Shown here: in pieces, positions 20,236-33,400 of the stretch
Layout of the letters: every line of letters begins with the position of its first letter
Numbering within the stretch: the first letter of the stretch is position 1
NCBI GenBank assembly: GCA_950097015.1
Contig: CATNEN010000007.1
Location: 5,136,001 to 5,200,000 of the forward strand
Direction of reading: 5' to 3'
DNA from: Macrostomum hystrix
Taxonomy: Eukaryota > Platyhelminthes > Macrostomidae
DNA: 64,000 nucleotides
Position numbers and translations under genes: made by a program
The notes under the pieces: model-generated
The model's database searches: none
What the model was told of the DNA's origin: nothing
The model's input: the letters and a program-made list of their open reading frames with translations, nothing else

Positions 20236-21565
20236 CCACCACGCACCCTCACCCAGTACCTCCAACCCACACGCAGTCCCTCCTACCCTCACCCAGTGTC
20301 TCCTACCCTCACCCAGTGCCTCCTACCCTCACCCAGTGCCTCCTACCCTCACCCAGTGCCTCCTACCCTCGCCCAGTGCCTCCTACTCTCACCCAGTCCC
20401 TCCTACCCTCACCAAGTCCCACCCACCCTCACCCAGTCCCTCCTACCCTCACCAAGTCCAACCCACCCTCATACACTGCCTCCAACCCTCACCAAGTCAC
20501 TCCAACCCTCACCAAACATTTCACCCAGTCCCTCCAATCCTCAACAAGTCCCACCCACCCTCACCCAGTGCCTCCAACCCTCACCCAGTCACTCCAACCC
20601 TCAGCCAGTCCCTCCAACCCTCACTCAGTTCCTCCTACCCTCACCCACCACCCACCCTCACCCAGTCCCTCCTGCCTTCACCCAGTCCCTCCTACCCTCA
20701 CCCAGTCCCTCCTGCCCTCACCCAGTCCCTCCTACCCTCACCCAGTCCCTCCTGCCTTCACCCAGTCCCTCCTGCCTTCACCCAGTGTCTCCTACCCTCA
20801 CCCAGTGCCTCCTACCCTCACCCAGTCCCTCCTACCCTCGCCCAGTGCCTCCTACTCTCACCCAGTCCCTCCTACCCTCACCAAGTCCCACCCACCCTCA
20901 CCCAGTCCCTCCTACCCTCACCAAGTCCAACCCACCCTCACACACTGCCTCCAACCCTCACCAAGTCACTCCAACCCTCACCAAACATTTCACCCAGTCC
21001 CTCCAATCCTCAACAAGTCCCACCCACCCTCACCCAGTGCCTCCAACCCTCACCCAGTCACTCCAACCCTCAGTCAGTCCCTCCAACCCTCACTCAGTTC
21101 CTCCTACCCTCACCCACCACCCACCCTCACCCAGTCCCTCCTACCCTCACCCACCACCCACCCTCACCCAGTCCCTCCTGCCTTCACCCAGTCCCTCCTA
21201 CCCTCACCCAGTCCCTCCTGCCCTCACCCAGTCCCTCCTACCCTCACCCAGTCCCTCCTGCCTTCACCCAGTCCCTCCTGCCTTCACCCAGTCCCTCCTA
21301 CCCTCACCCAGTCCCTCCTGCCCTCACCCAGTCCCTCCTACCCTCACCCAGTCCCTCCTGCCTTCACCCAGTCCCTCCTGCCTTCACCCAGTTCCTCCTG
21401 CCTTCACCCAGTCCCTCCTGCCTTCACCCAGTTCCTCCTACCCTCACCCACCACCCACCCTCACCCAGTCCCTCCTACCCTGACCCTCTCCCTCACACCC
21501 TCACCCAGTCCCTCCAACCCTCACCCAGTCCCTCCAACCCTCACCCAGTCTTTCCAACACTGACC
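20236..21565 (+). repeat. 20-bp minisatellite, block D
   Basis: About 66 copies of the same family, more diverged (CACCAAGTCCCACCCACCCT, CCTCACCCACCACCCACCCT). A segment with the marker ACCAAACATTTCACCCAG at 20511 recurs at 20980, showing an internal duplication of about 469 bp. Long open frames in all three plus frames are by-products. Confidence 0.97.
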
Positions 21566-22806
21566 TGTAGCATACGATAATCTCAGTTTTCGCAGCCCGG
21601 TGCTAGATCCCTGCACAAGTACAGGAACCCTCTTTCTAGGTGAAAGCCTTCGGTAATCCTTCACTGAGCCATAAAAGTGATTATGGCTCTGGACTGAGCT
21701 ACATTATGCTTGATTCCTCTTTGAAAGCGAAGCCAGTGTAGATTAGCAAGCGATTCTCAGGGGCTTAGACTTAATAAATGCCTCTTGCAAACTACCAGTT
21801 GCATCACGCACCTGTCTGTTGCTTACCTGGCCCACTGTGATCAATGAAGTAGCTCGATATAGGTAGTTAAATTAGTTTGAAGACTGTGCATTTTTTGTTA
21901 ATAAACTGAAAGTCAAGGACATGAGCATAGCTAAGGTGTGCTCAATCCTAGTTAATATATTTTCTATGAAACAAAAAATAACAAAATCGTGCCGTTATTT
22001 TAGCATTGGTTTGAGCATCAAACGAATAGAACGAGCGGCTCGCAGTTTTCTTAGAAAAGTTTTATTTATAAAAAAGTCCGTTAGCTTTGCGGCGAGAGTT
22101 AAATAGCACGTTTTCGCTTCAGTTGACAACCAGAGAATATGTGTTTCGAATAAGGAAGATCATTAATCTGAGCCACTTGGTAAACACCGCGCTCAGAGAG
22201 ACAAAATAAATTGCTGGCACACAAAAAACTATCCACTAGAGGAAGCACGCACTGAAGGGACACTGCAACAAAGCATCTCGGGCAAACAGACAGAATAGGC
22301 TTATATTCAATCAAAGAATACTATCATTTTTTAAGACAAATGGAAAGCGGGATTTACTTTAATCTTCCGATTTGTTTTAAACAAAGCTAGCGCCCCTTCG
22401 TTGACTTTGAGTTGAAATTGAAGTTAAAAACAGATTCTAACAAATACTTCGTTACGGCACCAGTACCTGCATGCTATGAAAAAATCATATGCATAACATC
22501 AGTAATTCAATCTGCTTGTTCCAAGGCCTTCATAACATCAGTACACTCGTAACTGGGTCCACACTCTGCAGGGGCATGAAGGGAGCTCCATGTCGGGTGA
22601 AACACTTTAGCCCATCGGGCAAACAACAAACGCCCCTTGAAGGAGGAGGGCAGCTTGAATTACTGAGGTTGAGTTTGTGAACCTCTAAACGGAACCTGGC
22701 CAAGAAGCATGTACTTCTCAGATTGATGTCATTCGCCTGGAACCAGAGCAAAGCAAAGTTCAAATCAGTTTAGAGCAGTCAGTTTTCGAAAGCGCTCAAA
22801 TCCGCT
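21566..22806. other. spacer and ODAD3 3' flank, no gene seen
   Basis: Non-repetitive AT-rich sequence. The part next to 22807 would be the 3' UTR of the minus-strand ODAD3 gene; no clear AATAAA was seen on that strand nearby. Confidence 0.4.
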
Positions 22807-25247
22807 TCACTTCTTGGCCTTCTTCTTCCGCGCCACTCGCTTCTTGGTCTTCTGGTCGATGAGCTGCTGCGACTGCTTCTTGACCGCCGCCCGGGACAGA
22901 ACCTCGCCGTCATCCTCAGCCGACTCCGAGTCATCGTCGTAGCCCTTGTCCCGGCTCTGGCCGGCCAGGCTGATCCGGACATTGTGTTGCGGCAGCTTGG
23001 ACTCTACCTGCTGACTGAACTCCTCGGCCCGCATCTTGCGCAGCTCAGCGTCGACATCCTCCTTCTCCAGCTCCTCCATGAGCTTCAGCAGGCGCTCCTC
23101 GCACTTGCCCAGCACGTCGAGCACGTACGCGTCGCTGGACGGATCGATCTGGGCCTGCGGAGCGTGGCTGCGAACCACCTTGATGTGCGACAGCTTCTCG
23201 TGCAGATGGTCAACCCCGGCCTTGCACTGCACCAGCACCTTGGAGGCGGATTCCAGATCCTGGTCCACCGCCACCTTTTCCTCCTCCTCGCGGCGCAGCT
23301 GGCTCTGGTAGTTCTCCAGGATTTTCTGGCCGGAGCTGAGCTTGCACTCGCCGGAGTACTTCACGTCGTCGAATTGAGTCTTCAGCGCGTCCCGGTCGGC
23401 GCGCAGCTTTTGCGCATCCTTCTCGGAGCTCTTCTTCAGCTCCTCGAGGTGCTCGCGCGTGGAGCCCTGATTCTCGAAGCGGGTGACGACCTCGTTCAGA
23501 TCGCTGACGCCCGTGGCCTCCTTGATTCGCTTGAAAGCCTCCTGCAGATCCGTGATCTTCTCCTGCTGGCCGTCGCCCAACGATGAGGAGGTCCTCTCTG
23601 GCCCCTGGTCCTGGGTGGAGTCGCGCTGGGCCTGACGGCGCTCCATCTTCTCGTACTGCAGCCGCTTCTCGTCCGCCTCGGACTTCAGCCGGTGGATCTC
23701 CTGCTCCCGGCGCTTGCGCTCCGTGTAGACCGTCTCCTCCATCTTCTTGAGCTTTTGAGCCGCCTCCTCCTTGCCTGGAGATTTTGAGTAGTGGGAAAAT
23801 TAGAAAATGAGTAGTCTTCGAGTAGTCCTAGACTTGTCCTAGATTTCGAAGCTGCTGAGTACACGCTAATCCGCTCGTTATCCTCAACAGCCGGGATATC
23901 AGGGGCGGTCACCATGGCTCTGTACAACCAGAGCTGATTTTATGTTTTTCTCATGGCCTTCAAAAGAGCATCGCTCCACCTCTTGGACACAGGCTGGTCT
24001 ATCGGATCTCCCTGTGAGGTGACACTGCAGCTCTAGCTGCATTTCTAAACGGCATCCGGACTGCTAGACTGTAATTGCCTTCTGCAGCTAGGTCAATTGA
24101 ACGCCTTCTTAAGGGCCTTACGAAAGCGGAATAACGTCTTCAAAAGCAGGAATTTCTTGGATTCCTGTAAATTGACCTGTCTTTAAATCTAATTCTACCC
24201 TGCTTGGACTTGGAGAGATTGCAGGTAAACCAAGAGGTCCAGAGTTCGAATCTCAACTCATTGTGCCCGGTGAAACAATGTGTGTCCTTGAACAAGACGC
24301 TTAATTTTTATTGCTTCGATTCACCCAACTGAAAAATGGCTGGCAGCATTAAATTTGGGTGGAATTGGAAGTCCACAGACCTTGGACCGAGTACGAGTAC
24401 ACAGTCTTCTAATGCGCCGTAGTAAGTGTCACTTTGTATGTTTTGTATGTTTGTATGTCGAACGAAGACGTAAATTTTCGCTCGATTAAATTTTTTGTCA
24501 TTTCTATTCATATTAAGTCTTAGCTAGCCCCACTTGACACACTTGGCACAGCAACTCAGAGAAATTCGGTGAGCAGGGAACAGAAAATGACTCACTCCGA
24601 TTGGCTTCTGCTTCGGTGCGCTCCAGCTCGCTGATCTCCTCGCGGCCCTCGCGAATCTCCTTCTCCATGGCGTCCAGCGTGTTGCCGAAGCTCAGGTGGT
24701 CTTCCTGCAGGCGGGACTTGATCTGCTCGTAGGTGCGCTTGATGTGCTCAGCTTCCTTCAGCTTCATGTTGGTCTTGTCCATCTTGTTCTCGAGGTCGCG
24801 CAGACGGCGGCCCTCGTAGGACTCGCCCTCCTCTGTGGCCTTGGCTTCCTCCGCGTCCTGTTCCATCTCCTTGTTCTCGCGCTGCAGCTCCTCGAGCTTC
24901 CGCTGCTTGACCTCGGTCATGTGCTTCAGTGCGTTCAGCTTCTTCTTGGTGTCGCTGACCTTATAGTCCATCGTCTGGATGGCGTCGCGGCCAGTCTTGT
25001 TGGACAGAGCCGCCCGTTCAACTGGGCGGTCCTGAAAGGCCTGGTTAATCACATGATCGTCAGCAGACAGCCTGTCCTTGAGCTGCTTCCGCAAGTCTTT
25101 GTTCTCCTTGCGCAGCTGCGCAATCTTCTCCTTGTTTTGCTTCTGTGTGTAATAGCTGTTCTCATAGTATGCCTTTCTGTCGCCCTCCAGTAGGTTGATT
25201 TTATTTCTCAGCTCCTCAACCTTCTCTGACAGGGGTCGTTCTGTCAT
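22807..25247 (-). CDS. ODAD3: outer dynein arm docking complex subunit 3 (CCDC151/ODAD3)
   Basis: Two minus-strand exons: 25247-24596 and 23774-22807. Donor CGGA|GTGAGT, acceptor ATCTCCAG; phase 1 matches, giving N-R-S-K-E-E-A-A-Q-K. The product is 539 residues (human about 595), almost all coiled coil. Family marks: near the start I-N-L-L-E-G-D-R-K-A-Y-Y-E-N-S; middle R-D-L-E-N-K-M-D-K-T and K-E-A-E-H-I; later D-D-V-K-Y-S-G-E and Q-K-I-L-E-N; near the end R-I-S-L-A-G-Q-S-R-D-K, an acidic D-D-D-S-E-S-A-E-D-D stretch and a basic tail. The family anchors outer dynein arms on ciliary doublet microtubules and is needed for motile cilia. Start ATG at 25247 lies 17 nt after a TTTTTTCAG acceptor, which suggests a spliced leader or 5' UTR intron. 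The 821-nt intron holds a SINE relic. Confidence 0.92.
24222..24425 (+). mobile_element. old copy of SINE family 1 in the ODAD3 intron
   Basis: B-box-like GAGTTCGAATCTC, then GTGTCCTTGAACAAGACGCT, GATTCACCCAACTG and CTTCTAATGCGCCG match the family-1 SINE order at 12266 with many substitutions. Inserted antisense to ODAD3. Confidence 0.7.
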
Positions 25248-25264
25248 TTTTATGCAGGTTTTTG

Positions 25265-27438
25265 CTGAAAAAATGGTTTTTGAGTAAAATTGGATCAAAA
25301 TTTTACTTTCTATTTTTAATTAGTACAAACCTAATGACTGATAGAAGAATTTAAAAATTATATGTTAAAGCAGTTTGTTTATGCAAAATGACTGTGCTCT
25401 AATGGTTTAATGACTTTTTGTTTAATTTAGCATTAGTGGTGGATGGTGGATGGACCAGTATGGGGGGAGATATTCATGTAAACTTGAAAAAACACACCTT
25501 AATAAGTCTTTTGAAATAAGATCAGATAGTGAATAAAAGAAAGAAAAAAATATTTATTGTAATCAAAAAATTATACATCCCGTTGGATGCAAAATAGAAA
25601 AGTTAAATCGGACAACAAAGAGAAGCATGTGTTTATCTACTTGATTGCATTAGTTGGTTTTAGTTATGTTTCTTTTACAATCACTATCCACTGTCAGCTG
25701 CTATATAAAATCTTTATTGAATGGCCAGGAATATTTTTCTTAACACATAACGAAGTATTGATAGACTAATCAAATAAAAACAAAGGGACATCGTGTCAAT
25801 GACAATGACAGACTCATAAAAGAAGTAAAAATCTAAAAAAGCTTATTTCTATAATAAATATTTTCTTTTCCAATTTCCAAGTATGCTTTATTGAACAAAC
25901 TAAACTACAGCGATCAGTTGATTGCAATTGCAAACAGTCCAAACATTTGGTATTAACGTTAAATATTGCAAAATAATGTCCCGCTTAGTCAGTCAGCAAA
26001 AAGCTTGTTTCATTTGCAATCTAAAAACGCATTGTTGCTATAGTAGCAATGTTTTTTTAAACAAAGGTTAACAATTTTTTAGGTTTTGTAGTATTAAGTA
26101 AAGAATTAATAACAAAAACTATTTAAAAGACATTTACTGATTAAATAATTACATCTATTGTTGAATTTTTCAAAATAAATGTACTTCTGAACGACTTTAG
26201 TCTTAACTTTCTTACTTGTCGCTTCTCATCTAGGATTCGAGGTGACGACCCTATCAATCTATAACCTGATCTGTTAAACGAGAAGTGTTTATTTTATTTT
26301 ATGCCATTTGTTAATCCTAAAAACTTTCTGTTTCTGGATTCTTTATATTACTGTATACAGACTTGATACTACAAGTGTAGTCTATAAGATAAAGTAGAAA
26401 GAGGTTTCTTTTCATTGTCTTGCTAGATTTGGCCTATCTAAACCTAATTCAACCTATTTCTCTTTTTGTTGCCGTCTATGTAGATATTCATTCTCCGAAC
26501 TTGTAGTCCTATGATTTTTAGTTAAGAAAATCGTAACACATCCGCTATCTCATCTATAGCTATATCTCATCTATTGCTAGGCCTGTCTTATCTGCTATAA
26601 ACTTGTCTTTGAATGAAATATTGCAAGTACAAGTACAAGGCCATCAAATCAAATGCTGTGTGCAGATTATGCAGTATGCAGATGCATGGTACTCTCTAGC
26701 CAACTCACCCTTTATATTCATGATTTAGCAAGATGTCTCGTGTGCATGGCAGGGCAGCACTTCACTAAAAACAAAAAGTAGGTAGGCCTATGCCCATGTA
26801 TTAATTCATTCAAGTTGTTCAAATTACTAAAAAATCTGCTTATCTTCCATCTGCATACTGGCATGATACTAATAGCAAGGAGTTTAATTTCTTCTTATTT
26901 CAGTTAAAGCCAATTTGGCCAAGTTATCTGCTCATGAATCTCAATTGCCTACATAAAAGTCAACTTGTCTGTTAGAAGACAAGATGATGGCAGAGACTGG
27001 AACCTATATTACTAACAAACATACTCCTATTAGCTAATATAATAATACTAATATTATCTAGGATCAAAATATGCATTTATAAGTTTAAAAATGTAAAACC
27101 ACATTCTATCTTTAAAAAAGATTAATTATAATTTATGTTGGTTTTTTTAATTAGTTTTGTTAGTTTGTAATTTAGTAGCAAATAGTATCAATAAACAAGT
27201 ATATTTCAAATAAAATAATATTTTACTGCTGTCTTACTCAGCATAAAAAGCCCAAAGCTTCTTTTTAATATGGTTTCTATTATTATTTATATCATTTATA
27301 TATCATTCATTTACATCATCTGTATATCACTGCAATTTTTAATTCACTTTTAAATGGCTTTCTTTCTTAGTCTCTGAAAACAGTTTGTTATTTTTTATAA
27401 TATAAAGTCCAGTTTGTTGAATTAATATTTTTGTGCAG
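25265..27438. other. AT-rich intergenic region between ODAD3 and the SMIM29-like gene
   Basis: About 2.2 kb of very AT-rich sequence between two divergent genes. It would hold both promoters, but no TATA or initiator stands out. If leaders are trans-spliced the true start sites could be well upstream. Confidence 0.45.
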
Positions 27439-27454
27439 CTTGCAGGTCACCAAA

Positions 27455-30400
27455 ATGATGATTGCTAGCACACAATTCAATGCCACAGAGGATATGATTC
27501 TGCATGTGCCATATCCTAGCAAGCAACCAGTCTATCTTAAAGATGATCAGCCGGGAGTTTTTACTACTCCAATAATTCAGACAGTCAAGCCAGACTCTGG
27601 CAGTGAGCACCATGGTGGATTGTCCCATTTTGTGCTGTTTGTCATCATTCCTCTGCTGATCCTACTGTTCCTACTGTTTATTGGCTTTGTGGTGAGTTGT
27701 CTGTGACTATAACTATATGAACAATAGGTTTTGATCCCAAGAAATGACACAATTTGCACAAGATCCCACCCATTTTTAGACTAGAACTGAGAGATCCCAT
27801 CCAACTAGTTCTTAAAGATCCCATCCAACTAGTTCTTGGAGATCCCATCCAACTAGCCATTGAAGATCCCATCCAACTAGCCATTGAAGATCCCATCCAA
27901 CTAGTTCTTGGAGATCCCATCCAACTAGCCATTGAAGATCCCATCCAGCTAGCCATTGAAGATCCCATCCAACTAGTTCTTGGAGATCCCATCCAACTAG
28001 TTCTTGGAGATCCCATCCAACTAGCCATTGAAGATCCCATCCAAATAGTTCTTAAAGATCCCATCCAACTAGTTCTTAAAGATCCCATCCAACTAGTTCT
28101 TGGAGATCCCATCCAACTAGTTCTTGGAGATCCCATCCAACTAGTTCTTGGAGATCCCATCCAACTAGTTCTTGGAGATCCCATCCAACTAGCCATTGGA
28201 GATCCCATCCAACTAGTTCTTGGAGATCCCATCCAACTAGTTCTTGGAGATCCCATCCAACTAGTTCTTAAAGATCCCATCCAACTAGTTCTTGGAGATC
28301 CCATCCAACTAGTTCTTGGTGATCCCATCCAACTAGCCATTGGAGATCCCATCCAACTAGTTCTTAAAGATCCCATCCAACTAGTTCTTGGAGATCCCAT
28401 CCAACTAGCCATTGAAGATCCCATCCAACTAGCCATTAAAGATCCCATCCAACTAGTTCTTCGAGATCCCATCCAACTAGTTCTTGGAGATCCCATCCAA
28501 CTAGCCATTGAAGATCCCATCCAAATAGTTCTTGGAGATCCCATCCAACAGTTCTTGGAGATCCCACCCAACTAGCTCTGATAGATCCCACCCAACTAGC
28601 TCTGATAGATTCCACCCAACTAGCTCTGATAGATCCCACCCAACTAGCTCTGATAGATCCCATGCAACTAGCTCTGATAGATCCCATGCAACTAGCTCTG
28701 ATAAATCCCATGCAACTAGCTCTGATAGATCCCATGCAACTAGCTGTGATAGATCCCATGCAACTAGCTCTGATAGATCCCATGCAACTAGCTCTGATAG
28801 ATCCCATGCAACTAGCTCTGATAGATCCCATGCAACTAGCTCTGATAGATCCCATGCAACTAGCTCTGATAGATCCCATGCAACTAGCTCTGATAGATCC
28901 CATCCAACTAGCTCTGATAGATCTTATCCAACTAGCTCTGATAGATCCCATGCAACTAGCTCTGATAGATCCCATGCAACTAGCTCTGATAGATCCCATG
29001 CAACTAGCTCTGATAGATCCCATGCAACTAGCTCTGATAGATCCCATGCAACTAGCTCTGATAGATCCCATCCAACTAGCTCTGATAGATCTTATCCAAC
29101 TAGCTCTGATAGATCCCATCCAACTAGCTCTGATAGATCCCATGCAACTAGCTCTGATAGATCCTATGCAACTAGCTCTGATAGATCCCATGCAACTAGC
29201 TCTGATAGATCCCATCCAACTAGCTCTGATAGATCCCATCCAACTAGCTCTGATAGATCCCATCCAACTAGCTCTGATAGATCCCATGCAACTAGCTCTG
29301 ATAGATCCTATGCAACTAGCTCTGATAGATCCCATCCAACTAGCTCTGATAGATCCCATGCAACTAGCTCTGATAGATCCCATGCAACTAGCTCTGATAG
29401 ATCCCATGCAACTAGCTCTGATAGATCCCATGCAACTAGCTCTGATAGATCCCATGCAACTAGCTCTGATAGATCCCATCCAACTAGCTCTGATAGATCC
29501 CACCCAACTAGCTCTGATAGATCCCATGCAACTAGCTCTGATAGATCCCATGCAACTAGCTCTGATAGATCCCATGCAACTAGCTCTGATAGATCTTATC
29601 CAACTAGCTCTGATAGATCCCATGCAACTAGCTCTGATAGATCTTATCCAACTAGCTCTGATAGATCCTATGCAACTAGCTCTGATAGATCCCATCCAAC
29701 TAGCTCTGATAGATCCTATCCAACTAGCTCTGATAGATCCCATGCAACTAGCTCTGATAGATCCTATCCAACTAGCTCTGATAGATCCTATCCAACTAGC
29801 TCTGATAGATCCTATCCAACTAGCTCTGATAGATCCCATCCAACTAGCTCTGATAGATCTTATCCAACTAGCTCTGATAGATCCCATGCAACTAGCTCTG
29901 ATAGATCCTATGCAACTAGCTCTGATAGATCCCATGCAACTAGCTCTGATAGATCCCATCCAACTAGCTCTGATAGATCCCATCCAACTAGCTCTGATAG
30001 ATCCCATCCAACTAGCTCTGATAGATCCCATGCAACTAGCTCTGATAGATCCTATGCAACTAGCTCTGATAGATCCCATCCAACTAGCTCTGATAGATCC
30101 CATGCAACTAGCTCTGATAGATCCCATGCAACTAGCTCTGATAGATCCCATCCAACTAGCTCTGATAGATCCCACCCAACTAGCTCTGATAGATCCCATG
30201 CAACTAGCTCTGATAGATCCCATGCAACTAGCTCTGATAGATCCCATGCAACTAGCTCTGATAGATCTTATCCAACTAGCTCTGATAGATCCCATGCAAC
30301 TAGCTCTGATAGATCTTATCCAACTAGCTCTGATAGATCCTATGCAACTAGCTCTGATAGATCCCATCCAACTAGCTCTGATAGATCCTATCCAACTAGC

Positions 30401-33400
30401 TCTGATAGATCCCATGCAACTAGCTCTGATAGATCCTATCCAACTAGCTCTGATAGATCCTATCCAACTAGCTCTGATAGATCCTATCCAACTAGCTCTG
30501 ATAGATCCCATGCAACTAGCTCTGATAGATCCCATGCAACTAGCTCTGATAGATCCCATGCAACTAGCTCTGATAGATCCCATGCAACTAGCTCTGATAG
30601 ATCTTATCCAACTAGCTCTGATAGATCCTATGCAACTAGCTCTGATAGATCCCATCCAACTAGCTCTGATAGATCCTATCCAACTAGCTCTGATAGATCC
30701 CATGCAACTAGCTCTGATAGATCCTATCCAACTAGCTCTGATAGATCCTATCCAACTAGCTCTGATAGATCCTATCCAACTAGCTCTGATAGATCCCATG
30801 CAACTAGCTCTGATAGATCCCATGCAACTAGCTCTGATAGATCCCATGCAACTAGCTCTGATAGATCCCATGCAACTAGCTCTGATAGATCTTATCCAAC
30901 TAGCTCTGATAGATCCTATGCAACTAGCTCTGATAGATCCCATCCAACTAGCTCTGATAGATCCTATCCAACTAGCTCTGATAGATCCCATGCAACTAGC
31001 TCTGATAGATCCTATCCAACTAGCTCTGATAGATCCTATCCAACTAGCTCTGATAGATCCTATCCAACTAGCTCTGATAGATCCTATCCAACTAGCTCTG
31101 ATAGATCCCATGCAACTAGCTCTGATAGATACCATGCAACTAGCTCTGATAGATCCCATGCAACTAGCTCTGATAGATCCCATGCAACTAGCTCTGATAG
31201 ATCCCATCCAACTAGCTCTGATAGATCTTATCCAACTAGCTCTGATAGATCCCATGCAACTAGCTCTGATAGATCCTATGCAACTAGCTCTGATAGATAC
31301 CATGCAACTAGCTCTGATAGATCCCATGCAACTAGCTCTGATAGATCCCATGCAACTAGCTCTGATAGATCCCATGCAACTAGCTCTGATAGATACCATG
31401 CAACTAGCTCTGATAGATCCTATGCAACTAGCTCTGATAGATCCCATGCAACTAGCTCTGATAGATCCCATGCAACTAGCTCTGATAGATCCCATGCAAC
31501 TAGCTCTGATAGATCCCATGCAACTAGCTCTGATAGATCCTATGCAACTAGCTCTGATAGATCCCATGCAACTAGCTCTGATAGATCCCATCCAACTAGC
31601 TCTGATAGATCTTATCCAACTAGCTCTGATAGATCCCATGCAACTAGCTCTGATAGATCCTATGCAACTAGCTCTGAGATCCCATCCAACTAGCTCTGAT
31701 AGATCCCATGCAACTAGCTCTGATAGATCCCATCCAACTAGCTCTGATAGATCCTATGCAACTAGCTCTGATAGATCCCATCCAACTAGTGTACTCACTA
31801 CTCACTTACAAAAGGATCCCACAGCAACTTATTTCAGTTCTTTGACTCTCCAAAAATGCAGCCTAAAGCATAGACTTAGCATATTCGACAAAATGTTCTT
31901 AATTATCAGCAAGTACTTTTGAGCCATACGACTGCTGATTCTGTTTAGAAGCAGGAATGAGCGAGCTAGCCCTGTAGCAGAAAACGCCATCTTAAATTTT
32001 GCTAACACGGCTTCCTCTTTGAAGGGTATTAAAGCAAGCCTAAAAGCTGGCTGGGCTAGAATCATGCTGCAAACAGCGTTAACGGCAAATTAGCTGCTCC
32101 TTAGAAACCCACCGCCCCGACTTTCTGATTCATAATTGGATGCTTTTTCGAGGAAATAATCGTACTGTGATATATATATGTGTATGTATGTGTACTATTA
32201 TGCATGCACTGAAGTCTCTGAAGTAGCAGCGGTTTAATTACAAAAGTATCTCGTTTGTCCTATAATTTATAAGTCCGGGGCCTTGTGTTGAAGGGCCGTG
32301 GGGTCAATTCGATGTAAATTATGCACAACCAATTTTCATTCGTCCCAACTGGCCAGCCTGACTTACTGAATGTGCCGCGCGAATTTTCTCCCCCCTCCCA
32401 ATGAAAGAGAGAGGAAGAAGAGAGATAGGCGGAGAGGTAGGGGAAGTTAATAAAAAAATCCCACAAACTCGTTCGCTTGAATCCTCTTCGAGTCCTTTGC
32501 TTTTTGTATTTTCTTCATTTTCTGTTTAGCAAAAGTGATTGCTTGAGTAGAACTGCCTTGTGATGTTTGTTTGCTTGCCTGCTTCATAGATTACAAGTCC
32601 TCTAGTTATCTATATGAGTGGGTTGAGAGTTGCTATCGACTGAATGGCTTAAAAATCATAGGAATTGCCTGATTTCACCAGAGATTGCAGATGTGGGACT
32701 CAAGCAGGCACCGCAGATTAAATGGAAACAATTATGATACATAAGATAGAAATTACATCTAAGACAGTTGGAGCAGCTGTACAGACGGTGGCACCCCCAG
32801 CTTGGCAACTTTTGCTCGGCGATTCCTACGGTTGTGTACTTAGGAAGTCCGTGGACTTCAGCTCAGTCCGTGGACTGGTAAGACCGCCAAACCCACCCGA
32901 AATTCTGCCCCCCCCCCGCTAATTTTACAGTTGGTTGAACATAGGGGCTTGAAAAAAGTTGTCTTGCAGAAGGACATAAATTGTCTCCATTGGGCTGAGA
33001 TTCGAACTTTTGACCTCCCGATCAGAAGTCCGAAGCTCCAACTACGAGAACTTGGCTAGAAGCTCCCAGTCACAGTGGATCATCATCTGCACCAATAGGG
33101 CCAGATGTGCAGCCGACAGCACAGCCGCAGCTATTGCGCGGCGCATCTGAAAGCTGCGTACAGCTGTTCAGTCCATGGACTGGGGGGACCCCACACCCAC
33201 CTTCAATTATCCCAGCTAATGCTGGTGCCCATTTAACAGCTGGGGTGAACTGAAACAATGCAGAGTTACGTGTCTAGCTAAAGGACACAATTTGTTCCAG
33301 TGGAGTCGGGAATCGAACCCCTGACCTTCAAGTCATGAGTCCGACGCTCTAACCACAAAGCTACAACCTCTTAACTGATTCTAAGCTGATTTAGGATGCC

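Noticed and set aside
20296-21580. Proline/serine-rich 'proteins' of about 400 residues
   Set aside because: Same artefact from the 20-bp satellite, in three frames simultaneously.
22984-23586. 200-codon leucine-rich plus frame
   Set aside because: Antisense shadow of the ODAD3 coiled coil.
31838-31873. Short in-phase terminal exon after the SMIM29-like exon 1
   Set aside because: The acceptor is acceptable, but the exon at 33450 supplies the conserved post-membrane block of the family and also matches phase.
28436-31922. Open frames of 1,053-1,086 codons on both strands
   Set aside because: They are by-products of a 24-bp stop-free repeat inside an intron; the peptide is a bare eight-residue repeat in several frames at once.
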